From assembly GCF_015351595.1 (NCBI RefSeq), contig NZ_JADKPT010000001.1, positions 248,001-312,000 of the forward strand: a DNA stretch of 64,000 bases. Direction: 5' to 3'. A program made the translations under genes and the position numbers. This DNA is from Flavobacterium sp. LC2016-12 (GTDB lineage: Bacteria; Bacteroidota; Bacteroidia; Flavobacteriales; Flavobacteriaceae). The notes below the pieces were generated by a model that saw only the letters and a program-made list of their open reading frames with translations, had not been told where the DNA came from and did no database searches. Positions 33,461-42,521 of this stretch are shown here, one piece after another; position 1 is the first letter of the stretch, and the number at the start of each line of letters is the position of its first letter.

Positions 33461-34228
33461 ATGATTGCAAAATTTAAATTTTCTTCAGCTATAAAAAGCT
33501 CAAAAGATATACTACCTCTTATTCAAAACTTTAATACTGAAGGAGAGCTTTTTGGTAACGGAGATAGAAATAAAATAAAATTATTCGATTTAAACGGTAA
33601 AACAATCAATATTAAAGCATTCAAAATTCCAAATCTTGTAAATAAAATTGCTTATAAATATTTTAGAAAATCAAAAGCCAGACGATCTTTTGAATATGCT
33701 ACAATTTTACTGGAAAAAGGAATAGGAACTCCCGAACCGATCGCATTTCTTGAAAATTTTAATGCACTTGGCTTAAAAGATAGTTATTATGCAAGTGAAC
33801 ATTTGGTAACCGAATTAACATATAGGGAGTTGGTAGAAATTCCTGGTTATCCCGATCATGACAATATATTGAGACAATTTACCAAATTTACTTTTGATTT
33901 GCACGAAAAAGGAGTGGAGTTTTTAGATCATTCGCCAGGAAATACTTTAATAAAAAAAGTAGATGACAAATACGATTTCTTTTTAGTTGATTTAAACCGA
34001 ATGAATTTTCATGATTTTATGAGTTTTGAACAACGAATGAATAATTTCAGCCGTTTGACTCCGCAAAAAGGTATGATTGCGATCATGAGTAACGAGTATG
34101 CAAAGTTTTATACAGATAAGTCCGAAGCTGAAATTTTCGAAAAAATGTGGAAAGCTACAAGTGATTTTCAAGAAGAATTTGCCAGAAAGAAAAGACTGAA
34201 AAAGAAGCTTAAATTTTGGAAAGCTTAG
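33461..34228 (+). CDS. Kdo kinase / InaA-like lipopolysaccharide kinase
   Basis: The 255-residue protein shows a small-molecule kinase fold: catalytic loop FLDHSPGNTLI (Asp followed by Asn) and the metal-binding FFLVDLNRM (D-x-N), typical of KdkA/InaA/WaaP-type enzymes. They phosphorylate sugars in the LPS inner core. Single-Kdo lipid A with a phosphate on Kdo is known in Bacteroidota, which fits. Its last 20 bases overlap the tail of the convergent GT2 gene (34209-34228). Confidence 0.82.
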   Translation: MIAKFKFSSAIKSSKDILPLIQNFNTEGELFGNGDRNKIKLFDLNGKTINIKAFKIPNLVNKIAYKYFRKSKARRSFEYATILLEKGIGTPEPIAFLENFNALGLKDSYYASEHLVTELTYRELVEIPGYPDHDNILRQFTKFTFDLHEKGVEFLDHSPGNTLIKKVDDKYDFFLVDLNRMNFHDFMSFEQRMNNFSRLTPQKGMIAIMSNEYAKFYTDKSEAEIFEKMWKATSDFQEEFARKKRLKKKLKFWKA

Positions 34229-34994
34229 CTTTTATTCGAATTTTTTTAAGTTCCCGAAACCGAACAGCGACACTTAAAGCATTTAAATAGCAAATTATAA
34301 TGCCTTTTCGTCCATCTAAAATCCCGAATCTTAATAAATATTGATTTAAGAACTGATATGCAGGACGAATGTAGAAATGAAAAGCATTAGGCCTAGTGTT
34401 TCTTAGAAACTCTTCCTTCGCTTTTAATTGCCCATAAAAAATCATTTTTTGTTTGTAATCTTCAAAATTAGAATATGAATAATGGGTTAGTTTATTATTT
34501 AATTTGCCTATTTTTCCTTTTACAATTAATTTTTCATGAACAATTTTCTCATGATTATAAATAGCAGTTTCTTTTCTAAAAAGGCGAATAATTTTATCGG
34601 TTTGCCAGCCACTAAAACGTAATTTGCTATTTTGAAACATAAAGTTTCTTCGAACAAAATAGGCTGAAGCGCTATTTTTTTGATTGATTACAAAGGTGAT
34701 TTCCTTTTGAAGTTCTGTAGTTAATCTTTCATCAGCATCAACGAAGAGAATCCATGAATTGGAAGCCAGACTCAAAGCAAAATTGCGTTGAGAAGCAAAG
34801 TTATCAAAAACACGTTGTGTCACTTTCACATTTTTAAATGTTGAAGCGATTTCAAAAGTTCCATCAGTACTAAAAGAATCAACCACAATGATTTCATCGG
34901 CGAAAGCCAAATGATTAAGAACAGTTTTGATGTTTTGTTCTTCATTATAGGTAATAACTAAAGCAGTTAAAAGTTGTGTACTGGACAAAATCAT
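34209..34994 (-). CDS. Family 2 glycosyltransferase, WaaE/KdtX-like
   Basis: The 261-residue protein has LTALVITYNEEQNI, DEIIVVDSFSTDGTFEIA, FASQRNFALSLASNSWILFVD and ADERLT, in the order seen in LPS-core GT2 enzymes (WaaE/KdtX), which add glucose to inner-core heptose. A C-terminal basic region (RFRELKKIRIKAKLSKI) probably binds the membrane face. Start overlaps the GT9 gene stop by four bases, so both are co-translated. The acceptor here is not known. Confidence 0.9.
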   Translation of the reverse strand: MILSSTQLLTALVITYNEEQNIKTVLNHLAFADEIIVVDSFSTDGTFEIASTFKNVKVTQRVFDNFASQRNFALSLASNSWILFVDADERLTTELQKEITFVINQKNSASAYFVRRNFMFQNSKLRFSGWQTDKIIRLFRKETAIYNHEKIVHEKLIVKGKIGKLNNKLTHYSYSNFEDYKQKMIFYGQLKAKEEFLRNTRPNAFHFYIRPAYQFLNQYLLRFGILDGRKGIIICYLNALSVAVRFRELKKIRIKAKLSKI

Positions 34995-36067
34995 TTTATG
35001 GATGCGCTTAGATTTTGACTCAGAAATAATTCTATTTTGTCCTTAAAAAGGTCAGGTTGGAACTCCTGATACAATGATAAAGCTTCTTTTTTGAGCGTTT
35101 TCTCCGCCTTGTGATCAAATAATTCAGGATGATAATCTTTTAAATGTACAGAAAGATGATGAATTCCATCTTCAAAAGTAGCCCAGATTTTCTTTTCTAT
35201 CCAAGGAGAAAAAATAATGAAAGAAGGTTTTTCAAGTGCTTTTGCCATATTGATTGCGCCTCCATCATTTCCAATAATCAAATCACATTGATTTACCAGA
35301 CCAATAAAGGAACGTAAATCCCCTCCTAACAAATCAAAATAAACTTTTTCCTGAGTTGAAGATTTACAACCATTAAAAACGGTTTTAGCCTCTTCAATTT
35401 GTTTGGGAAAATAATTAAATAGAATATTTACATCAGCATTATCCGCAATATAATCAACCACTTTAGACATAAATTCTAAAGGATACGTTTTTAATGTTTC
35501 GCTTCCTAAAAGGCTGATCATAACAGTTTTTCGATCTTTTCGGACATTATGTTTTTCAAAAAGAGTAATAGCTTCCTGATTTTCTTTTTCAGAAACAAAT
35601 AATTTGGGTATTGGATCTATTACTGTTTTTAAATTCAATGGTTCTAATAACGAAAGTCTTCTCTCGATTGCAAGCCCTAAATTGGTTTTAGGAAAAGATT
35701 CAAAAGGAACAGTATCAGTATATAAAAAGGTTCTTCCTGGTTTTTTATAGGAGATTTTTCTTTTGGCGTTACTTAATAAAACCAAAATCCAGCTTTCTAA
35801 TTTTGAATAGGCGTCAATTACCAAATCGTATTTTTCATTTCGAATTTGAAACCCCAGATTTAATAATTCCTTTTTGCTTTTTCGATGTTTTTCTTCAAAT
35901 AAAATAATGTTATCAATACTTGAATTACCTTCTAAAACTGGTGTTGTCGAGGCATAAACCAAATAATCGATTTGAGCATCAGGATAGGCAGTACGCAAAT
36001 TATTGCATATGATACTACTGATTAAAACATCGCCAATCATTTTTTGCTGAATTACAAGTATCTTCAT
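34991..36067 (-). CDS. Family 9 glycosyltransferase (heptosyltransferase-like)
   Basis: The 358-residue GT-B protein starts ILVIQQKMIGDVLISSIIC, with the classic GD-x-L-x(S/T) loop of ADP-heptose:LPS heptosyltransferases, and has MISLLGSETLKTYP and CDLIIGNDGGAINMAKAL (D-G-G-x-x-x-x-A). It probably adds a heptose or other sugar to the LPS inner core at the cytosolic face. The Kdo-kinase-like gene nearby supports a core-LPS role. Confidence 0.9.
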   Translation of the reverse strand: MKILVIQQKMIGDVLISSIICNNLRTAYPDAQIDYLVYASTTPVLEGNSSIDNIILFEEKHRKSKKELLNLGFQIRNEKYDLVIDAYSKLESWILVLLSNAKRKISYKKPGRTFLYTDTVPFESFPKTNLGLAIERRLSLLEPLNLKTVIDPIPKLFVSEKENQEAITLFEKHNVRKDRKTVMISLLGSETLKTYPLEFMSKVVDYIADNADVNILFNYFPKQIEEAKTVFNGCKSSTQEKVYFDLLGGDLRSFIGLVNQCDLIIGNDGGAINMAKALEKPSFIIFSPWIEKKIWATFEDGIHHLSVHLKDYHPELFDHKAEKTLKKEALSLYQEFQPDLFKDKIELFLSQNLSASIK

Positions 36068-36109
36068 ATAGAAAACGGAATCTTATTTGTTGGTTACAAA
36101 TTGAAGCAA

Positions 36110-36153
36110 AAAAAATCCAAATTCCAATTTAATGATTGGAATTTGGATTTTTT
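36110..36153. terminator. Terminator between dapD and the GT9 gene
   Basis: A 19-bp perfect stem (AAAAAATCCAAATTCCAAT and its complement) with a 6-base loop lies between dapD (upstream, minus strand) and the GT9 gene; the T run serves dapD. Confidence 0.9.
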
Positions 36154-36172
36154 AATTTGGATTTTTTAAAAT

Positions 36173-36988
36173 CTAAACAGCAACGTCGTATTCACGAAGC
36201 GCATTGTTTAATGACGTTTTTAAATCTGTGGATGGTTTACGAGTACCAATAATTAAGGCACATGGAACCTGAAATTCACCAGCAGCGAATTTTTTAGTAT
36301 AACTTCCAGGAATTACAACTGAACGAGCAGGAACAAAACCTTTCATTTCAACAGGCTCGTCACCAGTAACATCGATAATTTTTGTTGAAGCAGTCAAACA
36401 AACGTTAGCACCAAGAACAGCTTCTTTACCAACGTGAACACCTTCTACAACAATACAACGAGAACCGATAAAAGCACCATCTTCAATAATAACCGGAGCA
36501 GCTTGTAATGGCTCTAAAACACCACCGATTCCAACTCCACCACTTAAGTGAACATTTTTACCAATTTGAGCACAACTACCAACCGTTGCCCAAGTGTCTA
36601 CCATAGTTCCTTCGTCAACATATGCACCAATATTTACATAACTTGGCATCAAAATAACTCCGCTTGAAATGTAAGCTCCATAACGTGCAACAGCGTTTGG
36701 TACCACACGAATTCCTTTTTCAGCATAACCTCTTTTTAGCAACATTTTGTCGTGATATTCGAAAATACCTGACTCCCATGTTTCCATTTTTTGAATTGGG
36801 AAATACATTACAACCGCTTTCTTAACCCATTCGTTTACTTGCCATTTGTCTCCAACTGGTTCAGCACAACGTAATTTTCCTGCATCAACCAATTCGATAA
36901 CTTCTCTAATGGCATCAGTTGTAGTAGTTTCTTGTAATAAAGCTCTGTTTTCCCAAGCTTGTTCAATTATAGTCTGTAAAGAATTCAT
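36173..36988 (-). CDS. dapD: Tetrahydrodipicolinate N-succinyltransferase
   Basis: DapD uses succinyl-CoA in the lysine/meso-diaminopimelate pathway. The 271-residue protein has the N-terminal helical part and a left-handed beta-helix with VDEGTMVDTWATVGSCAQIG, VHLSGGVGIGGVLEPLQAAP and GANVCLTASTKI. The length matches the family (about 270-275). It is a single-gene unit with its own promoter and terminator; cytosolic trimer. Confidence 0.97.
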   Translation of the reverse strand: MNSLQTIIEQAWENRALLQETTTTDAIREVIELVDAGKLRCAEPVGDKWQVNEWVKKAVVMYFPIQKMETWESGIFEYHDKMLLKRGYAEKGIRVVPNAVARYGAYISSGVILMPSYVNIGAYVDEGTMVDTWATVGSCAQIGKNVHLSGGVGIGGVLEPLQAAPVIIEDGAFIGSRCIVVEGVHVGKEAVLGANVCLTASTKIIDVTGDEPVEMKGFVPARSVVIPGSYTKKFAAGEFQVPCALIIGTRKPSTDLKTSLNNALREYDVAV

Positions 36989-37004
36989 AAGTTTTAATTT
37001 TTGG

Positions 37005-37012
37005 CAAAGATA
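37005..37012 (-). promoter_or_regulatory. Candidate dapD -7 element
   Basis: The minus strand reads TATCTTTG, 16 bases before the dapD ATG at 36988. No clear -33 TTG is visible. Confidence 0.45.
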
Positions 37013-37271
37013 ACGTATTTGTGGAAAAGCAGAAAAGTAAAACCTTTTGAAAATGTTATATATGTAACTTTTTGTTGTGAATTTGATAAATATTTTTAGC
37101 CATTAAAGATTTAATGTTAGAAAAAATACCCCCTAAAAGTTTTTTTACTATCAGAATATGACAAAAGTCAGATTTTGAGTTTTTTCTTCGCTTTAATTTC
37201 GCTTTATAATTCCAAAAGCATTCCGGAATTAAAAATACCATTCCAAAACTAAACTATATAAGCAGTAAAAC

Positions 37272-37901
37272 ATGAATCAGGAAAATCAGCTTCAGAATCG
37301 AAATACAGTAATTGACAAAGAAGTTACTTGGGACAAAACGCAAGTAATTATGAGTAAAACAAATGCTTTTGGTATAATTGAATATGCCAATGAAGTATTT
37401 GTTGATGTTTCAGGTTACGAAGATTACGAATTAATGGGGCAACCACATAATATTATTCGTCACCCCGATATGCCAAAAGTTATTTTTAAAGTGCTTTGGG
37501 AAAATTTGAAGCAAGGAAAAAACTTTCATGCTATTGTGAAGAATTTAGCTAAATCAGGAAGATATTATTGGGTTATAACCGATTTTGAAATTGCAAAAGA
37601 TGAAAATGGTGTGATTGTTAATTATTTTGGAAGAAGACAATCTGTTCCTCAGGAAGTGATTTCATTACATATAGAACCATTGTATAAAAAGCTTTTACAG
37701 ATTGAAGCAGCAAGTGGGGTTGAGTTTAGCGAAAAATATTTGATCGGATTTCTGGAAGAAAAAAAGAGGTCTTATGTTGAATACATTAAGGAGTTGATAT
37801 ATGAACATGAAAAAGCTCAATCTAAGTTTGCGCAATATGAAGGGCAAGAGGAGCAGGAAGAGGAGGAAAGAGGCTTTTTCAAACGTTTATTTAATAGATA
37901 A
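37272..37901 (+). CDS. Stand-alone PAS-domain protein, aerotaxis-receptor-like
   Basis: The 209-residue protein has a PAS domain (about residues 22-120) close to the FAD-binding PAS of Aer: IIEYANEVFVDVSGY, PHNIIRHPDMPKVIF, and VKNLAKSGRYYWV. After it come helices (to about 185) and an acidic tail (EEQEEEERGFFKRLF). No transmembrane segment, methyl-accepting domain, kinase or DNA-binding domain is present. Flavobacteria lack flagellar chemotaxis, so it may be a redox or oxygen sensor acting through protein contact. The function is unknown. Confidence 0.82.
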   Translation: MNQENQLQNRNTVIDKEVTWDKTQVIMSKTNAFGIIEYANEVFVDVSGYEDYELMGQPHNIIRHPDMPKVIFKVLWENLKQGKNFHAIVKNLAKSGRYYWVITDFEIAKDENGVIVNYFGRRQSVPQEVISLHIEPLYKKLLQIEAASGVEFSEKYLIGFLEEKKRSYVEYIKELIYEHEKAQSKFAQYEGQEEQEEEERGFFKRLFNR

Positions 37902-37934
37902 TATTTATTTTTTTAGGTTTTAAATATTTAGAGT

Positions 37935-37969
37935 AAAAATCCGTTTTGAATTCTCGAAACGGATTTTTT
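37935..37969 (+). terminator. Terminator after the PAS gene
   Basis: AAAAATCCGTTT pairs with AAACGGATTTTT across a short loop, followed by T. Confidence 0.85.
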
Positions 37970-37998
37970 ATTGCTTAGAATTGGAAAATTAAAATAGT

Positions 37999-38006
37999 TA
38001 TCTTTG
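37999..38006 (+). promoter_or_regulatory. Candidate ruvX -7 element
   Basis: TATCTTTG matches TAnnTTTG, 14 bases before the ruvX ATG. Confidence 0.5.
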
Positions 38007-38020
38007 TCAAAAAATATAAA

Positions 38021-38437
38021 ATGCCAAGAATTCTTTCTATAGACTACGGACAAAAGCGTACCGGAATTGCGGTTACTGATGAGATGCAAATTATTGCTTC
38101 AGGTTTAACTACGATCCCGACAAACACTTTAATTGATTTTTTGAAAGATTATTTTGCAAAAGAAAAAGTAGAAACGGTCTTAATTGGTGAACCAAAACAA
38201 ATGAATGGACAGCCTTCAGAAAGTGCTTCTATCGTTAAAGGTTTTGTGACTCATTTCTCTAATATTTTTCCAGATATGAAAGTTATTCGTGTAGATGAAC
38301 GTTTTACTTCAAAAATGGCATTTCAAACGATGATCGATAGTGGTTTGAGTAAAAAACAGCGCCAAAATAAAGGATTAATTGATGAAATTTCCGCTACAAT
38401 TATGCTTCAGGATTATCTTTCAGCAAAAAGGGTTTAA
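38021..38437 (+). CDS. ruvX: Pre-16S rRNA nuclease / Holliday-junction resolvase-like protein
   Basis: The 138-residue RNase H-fold protein (YqgF) shows RILSIDYGQKRTGIAVTD (first catalytic Asp), VETVLIGEPKQMNG, and the end IRVDERFTSKMA with LIDEISATIMLQDYL (further acidic residues). YqgF matures the 5' end of 16S rRNA in E. coli; the RuvX name reflects its similarity to resolvases. Length is normal (about 138). It sits alone between the PAS gene and mqo. Confidence 0.93.
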   Translation: MPRILSIDYGQKRTGIAVTDEMQIIASGLTTIPTNTLIDFLKDYFAKEKVETVLIGEPKQMNGQPSESASIVKGFVTHFSNIFPDMKVIRVDERFTSKMAFQTMIDSGLSKKQRQNKGLIDEISATIMLQDYLSAKRV

Positions 38438-38530
38438 TTTTTTTTAACCTACAATGGTATAGCCTTTTATTTTTTAGAAAAACATAACTTTTATCATAGA
38501 AAATTAGTTTTTTTTTGCAATTATAAAAAG

Positions 38531-38538
38531 TACCTTTG
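38531..38538 (+). promoter_or_regulatory. Candidate mqo -7 element
   Basis: TACCTTTG fits TAnnTTTG, 21 bases before the mqo ATG. A TTTG at 38514-38517 is too close to be a standard -33 box. Confidence 0.5.
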
Positions 38539-38559
38539 CATTTTAAATAAAATACTGTT

Positions 38560-40059
38560 ATGCCTGACGAAACAATACGTTCAAATAGTGAAGTAGTACT
38601 CATTGGAGCTGGAATTATGAGTGCCACTCTTGGAGTAATTTTGAAAGAATTACAACCTGATATCAAAATTGAAATTTACGAAAGACTTGATGTCGCTGCA
38701 GCCGAAAGCTCAGATGCCTGGAATAACGCCGGCACAGGACACTCTGCTTTTTGTGAATTAAATTACACTCCCGAGAAGGCAGACGGAAGTATTGACCCTA
38801 AAAAAGCGATAAGTATTGCAGAATCATTCGAGGTTTCTCGTCAGTTTTGGTCATACTTAGTACAACAAAACAAAGTACCGTCTCCAGATAATTTTATTAA
38901 AAGTGTTCCTCATATGAGTTTTGTATGGGGAGATAAAAACGTAAAATACCTTAAAAAACGTTTTGAAGCTTTACAAAGCAATCCAATTTTTTCTCAAATG
39001 GAATTTAGTACCGATTTTGAGCAACTAAAAAAATGGATGCCGCTTGTAATGGAAGGCAGAGAATCCAGTGATAAATTAGCTGCAACTCATATGGAAATTG
39101 GTACCGATGTAAATTTCGGGGCTTTAACCAGAAGCATGTTTAATTATTTAGAAAAGCTTGATGGTGTTACTTTGCATTTTAATCACGAAGTAACAAAGTT
39201 AAAACAGCGTGAAGATAAAACCTGGAGAATTAAAATCACTGATTTGTCTACAGGGCAAAAAAGAAAGGCATATACAAAGTTCGTATTCATTGGTGCTGGT
39301 GGAGGTTCATTGCCTTTACTAGAAAAAGCAAATGTACCTGAAGGAAATGGTTACGGCGGTTTCCCGGTTAGTGGTCAATGGTTAAAATGTACAAACCCTG
39401 AAGTTATTGCTAAACATCAGGCAAAAGTTTACGGGAAAGCTAGTGTTGGTGCACCTCCAATGTCTGTTCCTCATATTGATACTCGTGTAATTGATGGTGA
39501 AAAAGCATTACTTTTTGGGCCATTCGCGGGGTTTTCAACTCGTTTCCTGAAAAATGGTTCTTATTTAGATTTACCATTATCGATAAAAGCTAATAATTTA
39601 ATTCCGATGTTATCAGCGGGATTCCATAATATTCCATTAACGAAATATTTAATTGAGCAAGTTCGTCAAAAACCAAAAGACCGAATGGCTGCTTTACGCG
39701 AATATTTACCATCTGCACGCTCTAAAGATTGGAAATTAGAAAAAGCAGGACAACGTGTTCAGGTAATTAAGAAAGATGAAAAAGAAGGTGGGGTTTTAGA
39801 ATTTGGAACTGAAGTAATTAATACACATGATGGAACTTTAGCGGTTTTACTAGGAGCTTCTCCCGGAGCATCAACTGCTGTTTCAATTATGGTCGACTTA
39901 ATCAGCAGATGTTTTACAAGTCAGATTAAAACACCGGAATGGGAAGCAAAAATGAAAAATATGATTCCTTCTTATGGTCAGACTTTAAACGATAAACCAG
40001 AGCTATTAGCAGAACTTAGAAAACATACTTCTGAAGTTTTGAAATTGAAAAATAATTAA
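38560..40059 (+). CDS. mqo: Malate:quinone oxidoreductase
   Basis: Mqo oxidises L-malate to oxaloacetate and passes electrons to menaquinone; it is peripheral on the inner face of the membrane. The 499-residue protein has the FAD-binding VVLIGAGIMSATLGVIL near the N-terminus, SSDAWNNAGTGHSAFCELNY, FVFIGAGGGSLPLLEK and LLGASPGASTAVSIM at the C-terminal FAD end. Length matches the family (about 490-500). A terminator follows. It replaces or complements soluble malate dehydrogenase in the TCA cycle. Confidence 0.96.
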   Translation: MPDETIRSNSEVVLIGAGIMSATLGVILKELQPDIKIEIYERLDVAAAESSDAWNNAGTGHSAFCELNYTPEKADGSIDPKKAISIAESFEVSRQFWSYLVQQNKVPSPDNFIKSVPHMSFVWGDKNVKYLKKRFEALQSNPIFSQMEFSTDFEQLKKWMPLVMEGRESSDKLAATHMEIGTDVNFGALTRSMFNYLEKLDGVTLHFNHEVTKLKQREDKTWRIKITDLSTGQKRKAYTKFVFIGAGGGSLPLLEKANVPEGNGYGGFPVSGQWLKCTNPEVIAKHQAKVYGKASVGAPPMSVPHIDTRVIDGEKALLFGPFAGFSTRFLKNGSYLDLPLSIKANNLIPMLSAGFHNIPLTKYLIEQVRQKPKDRMAALREYLPSARSKDWKLEKAGQRVQVIKKDEKEGGVLEFGTEVINTHDGTLAVLLGASPGASTAVSIMVDLISRCFTSQIKTPEWEAKMKNMIPSYGQTLNDKPELLAELRKHTSEVLKLKNN

Positions 40060-40075
40060 GCTCCCATTTAATATA

Positions 40076-40119
40076 AAAAGCAACAAATCCAGATGAATTA
40101 ATCTGGATTTGTTGCTTTT
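40076..40119. terminator. Bidirectional 19-bp-stem terminator overlapping a gene end
   Basis: AAAAGCAACAAATCCAGAT (40076-40094) and its exact complement (40101-40119) flank GAATTA. The right arm and part of the loop encode the last codons and stop of the FUSC gene (KATNPD-stop). Confidence 0.92.
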
Positions 40120-42320
40120 AGTTCTTTTGTAATTTTCAAGATCTTTTCCGCGAGATTACTCATCCAAATCAGTTGCTCGATGACCATTTGAGCTTCCTGC
40201 ATTTTCGCCTGGCGTGTTTCTTTATCCAAATCTTCATCTGTGGCCAGACGTGTAAAGTTTTTACGCTTTAACTCTTCAAATTGCAGTGTAACATCTTCTC
40301 TATCAAAAAAAGTATCTTTTATAATTGTCTCATTCTTTAAAATAGAAATGGATTGATCCAAATTCGATAAAATAGTTTTTATAATATAATTGAATGAGTC
40401 AGATGCTGATGTTGTTTGATGCGATTGAATATAAGTTGACAAAGAGGCCAAGGCAGAAAGTATAGAATGATTTAAGACGACCAATTTATTGACTAATGGT
40501 AATGTTTTTTGTTTCGATTTGGGTTCCTGCATCATTCGCTGAAAAGAGGTCATCAAGTTGCCAATTTCAACAAACGCATTTTTTCTTGCAAGTCTATAGG
40601 AAGTTGGAACTTCTCCTTTTTTATTGTAAAAATCTGCAATTTCTTTTAAATAATTCCTGTTGGCCCGAACTGCGTTTTCGATATGTATTGGTGTATTAAT
40701 AAATTCCCAGGCTGGCCACAAAAACTGATTGGCTAAAAAGGCCAAGATAACTCCTGCAAGTGAATCTAAAATTCTAAACTGAATTACCTCTACAACATTT
40801 GGTGTCAAAATTCCGTAAATAAAAACCACATACATCGTTACAAATGTTGCACTGATTTTGTAATTGATTTGTGTAAACGAGATTCCAAGAAGCATACAAA
40901 CAATAGAGAAAATACTTAGTGCCACATGATTTTGAACAACTGATACAATTCCAAAAGCAAACAATCCTCCTAAGATAGTTCCAAATATTCTATTATAAGA
41001 ACGTTCTTTTGTAAGTCCGTAGCCAGGTCGCATGATGACGACAATGGTTAGTAAAATCCAGTAGACATTTTGAAACGGAAGAATTTTTCCGATCAGAAAA
41101 CCAATTAAAATAGTAATGGTCAAACGTATAGAATGTCTGAAAATGGAAGAAGAAAAACTTAAATTTTCAATCAAGGTACGTAACGGATAATATTGTGGTG
41201 TAAGGAATTTTTCCAGCTCTTTATCTTTGTCTTTCAATTTGAAAGATTGCATTGCCAATGAAAAAGCACGTTGGATAATTTTGATTTTTCCAACTTGATT
41301 TTTAGCATACTTCAACATATTGGTTAGCATCAAAACACCTTCTGAAGCTTCTTCTTTTCCTAATTTTTTTTCATAGTCAAAAATGGCAAATTCCAGTGCA
41401 TCGAGTTCATTTTTCAAATCATTCTTATCTACGTAAACGGCAATATGATGAACATTTTTAGAAAGTTTTTTTAATGTTGAAGCTAATTTGTAAGCTACAT
41501 TCTGATAGGTTCGAAGCACTTCAGGATGTTTGTCAAATTTTTCATGAAGTTTGCTGTGATCAAAAGATGTGTATAAAGCAAGTTCCTGAATCTCAACCAA
41601 CGTAATAAAAACTAGTAGCATTTTTCGGTTTTGAGCTGTCGTTCCAGAAGTATTCTGGTTACCAATCAGCATTTTTCTTAGATCTTCATGAATCAAATTC
41701 AATTCAACCTGAACTGCTAATTGCTTTTCAATAATTGTTTGGCGATTCGCCTCAGGATTCCATAAATCACCTCTTAATTTTAGGTATTTTGCAGTTAGTT
41801 TTATGCCTTCTGCGATTTGTAATTCAACATATTTATAAGGTTGTATAAAATGAAATACAAGTGATACAATGAGATATAAAATCCCTCCAATAAAGATGAA
41901 ACCTGAATATTCAAAAGCTTCCCAGCCGGTATGTAAGTGACCAAATGATAAGGAAATGGATAACAAAGCAGAAAATGATACCAATGTAGCGCGTTGCCCA
42001 TAGACCGAAATCATAGAACACAAAAACAGTAAAAAACCTAAAAAGGGATAAAATATAAAAGGATAAGGATAAGCAAGATTGACTAATAAATTGACACCTG
42101 ATACTATTAAGGAAGCCACAATTAATCCTTTTATTTTATGACTTAATGAACTCGGAATATCACTAGGGTAAGTATAGAAAGCACCAAGAGCAATTGTAAA
42201 ACCAATTTCAAAATGTCCTAAAAAGTTTAAAATCACCACGGGAACTACAGAAGCGATGGTTACTTTTGAGGCGTTTAAAAAAGAGGTACTGTTCGTGAAT
42301 TTCGAGATGCGATCAAACAT
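40098..42320 (-). CDS. FUSC-family inner-membrane protein (YccS-like)
   Basis: The 740-residue protein has two blocks of transmembrane helices (about 15-155 and 395-535) separated and followed by long soluble helical regions, the layout of YccS/YhfK and fusaric-acid-resistance proteins. LRTLIENLSFSSSIFRHSIR starts the second FUSC block and PGYGLTKERSYNRIFGTILGG is its signature. Members are inferred to export aromatic acids, but no partner periplasmic adaptor lies here and the substrate is unknown. The last codons form part of the terminator shared with mqo. Confidence 0.9.
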   Translation of the reverse strand: MFDRISKFTNSTSFLNASKVTIASVVPVVILNFLGHFEIGFTIALGAFYTYPSDIPSSLSHKIKGLIVASLIVSGVNLLVNLAYPYPFIFYPFLGFLLFLCSMISVYGQRATLVSFSALLSISLSFGHLHTGWEAFEYSGFIFIGGILYLIVSLVFHFIQPYKYVELQIAEGIKLTAKYLKLRGDLWNPEANRQTIIEKQLAVQVELNLIHEDLRKMLIGNQNTSGTTAQNRKMLLVFITLVEIQELALYTSFDHSKLHEKFDKHPEVLRTYQNVAYKLASTLKKLSKNVHHIAVYVDKNDLKNELDALEFAIFDYEKKLGKEEASEGVLMLTNMLKYAKNQVGKIKIIQRAFSLAMQSFKLKDKDKELEKFLTPQYYPLRTLIENLSFSSSIFRHSIRLTITILIGFLIGKILPFQNVYWILLTIVVIMRPGYGLTKERSYNRIFGTILGGLFAFGIVSVVQNHVALSIFSIVCMLLGISFTQINYKISATFVTMYVVFIYGILTPNVVEVIQFRILDSLAGVILAFLANQFLWPAWEFINTPIHIENAVRANRNYLKEIADFYNKKGEVPTSYRLARKNAFVEIGNLMTSFQRMMQEPKSKQKTLPLVNKLVVLNHSILSALASLSTYIQSHQTTSASDSFNYIIKTILSNLDQSISILKNETIIKDTFFDREDVTLQFEELKRKNFTRLATDEDLDKETRQAKMQEAQMVIEQLIWMSNLAEKILKITKELKATNPD

Positions 42321-42451
42321 ATAGTGAGGTTTACTAACAAAGGTAAGAATTGTACGAATTAATTTGGCATAATTATAGCTGAGATTTTAACAGACAGGCA
42401 AAAAATACGATTTAATATGTTGTTTAGAATTATTCGTTGACTATTTTTTAC

Positions 42452-42459
42452 TATTTTTG
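42452..42459 (+). promoter_or_regulatory. Candidate def -7 element
   Basis: TATTTTTG matches TAnnTTTG, giving a leader of about 60 bases before the ATG at 42522. Confidence 0.4.
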
Positions 42460-42521
42460 CCAGCTGAATTAGGAGAACTAAATTCAGGGTTTTTCAGTAG
42501 ATAATACATAAATTAATACAA

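Noticed and set aside
37056..37241. Possible short minus-strand gene between dapD and the PAS gene
   Set aside because: The frame shows no signal, motif or promoter, and the composition is intergenic (AT-rich with TTCC words).
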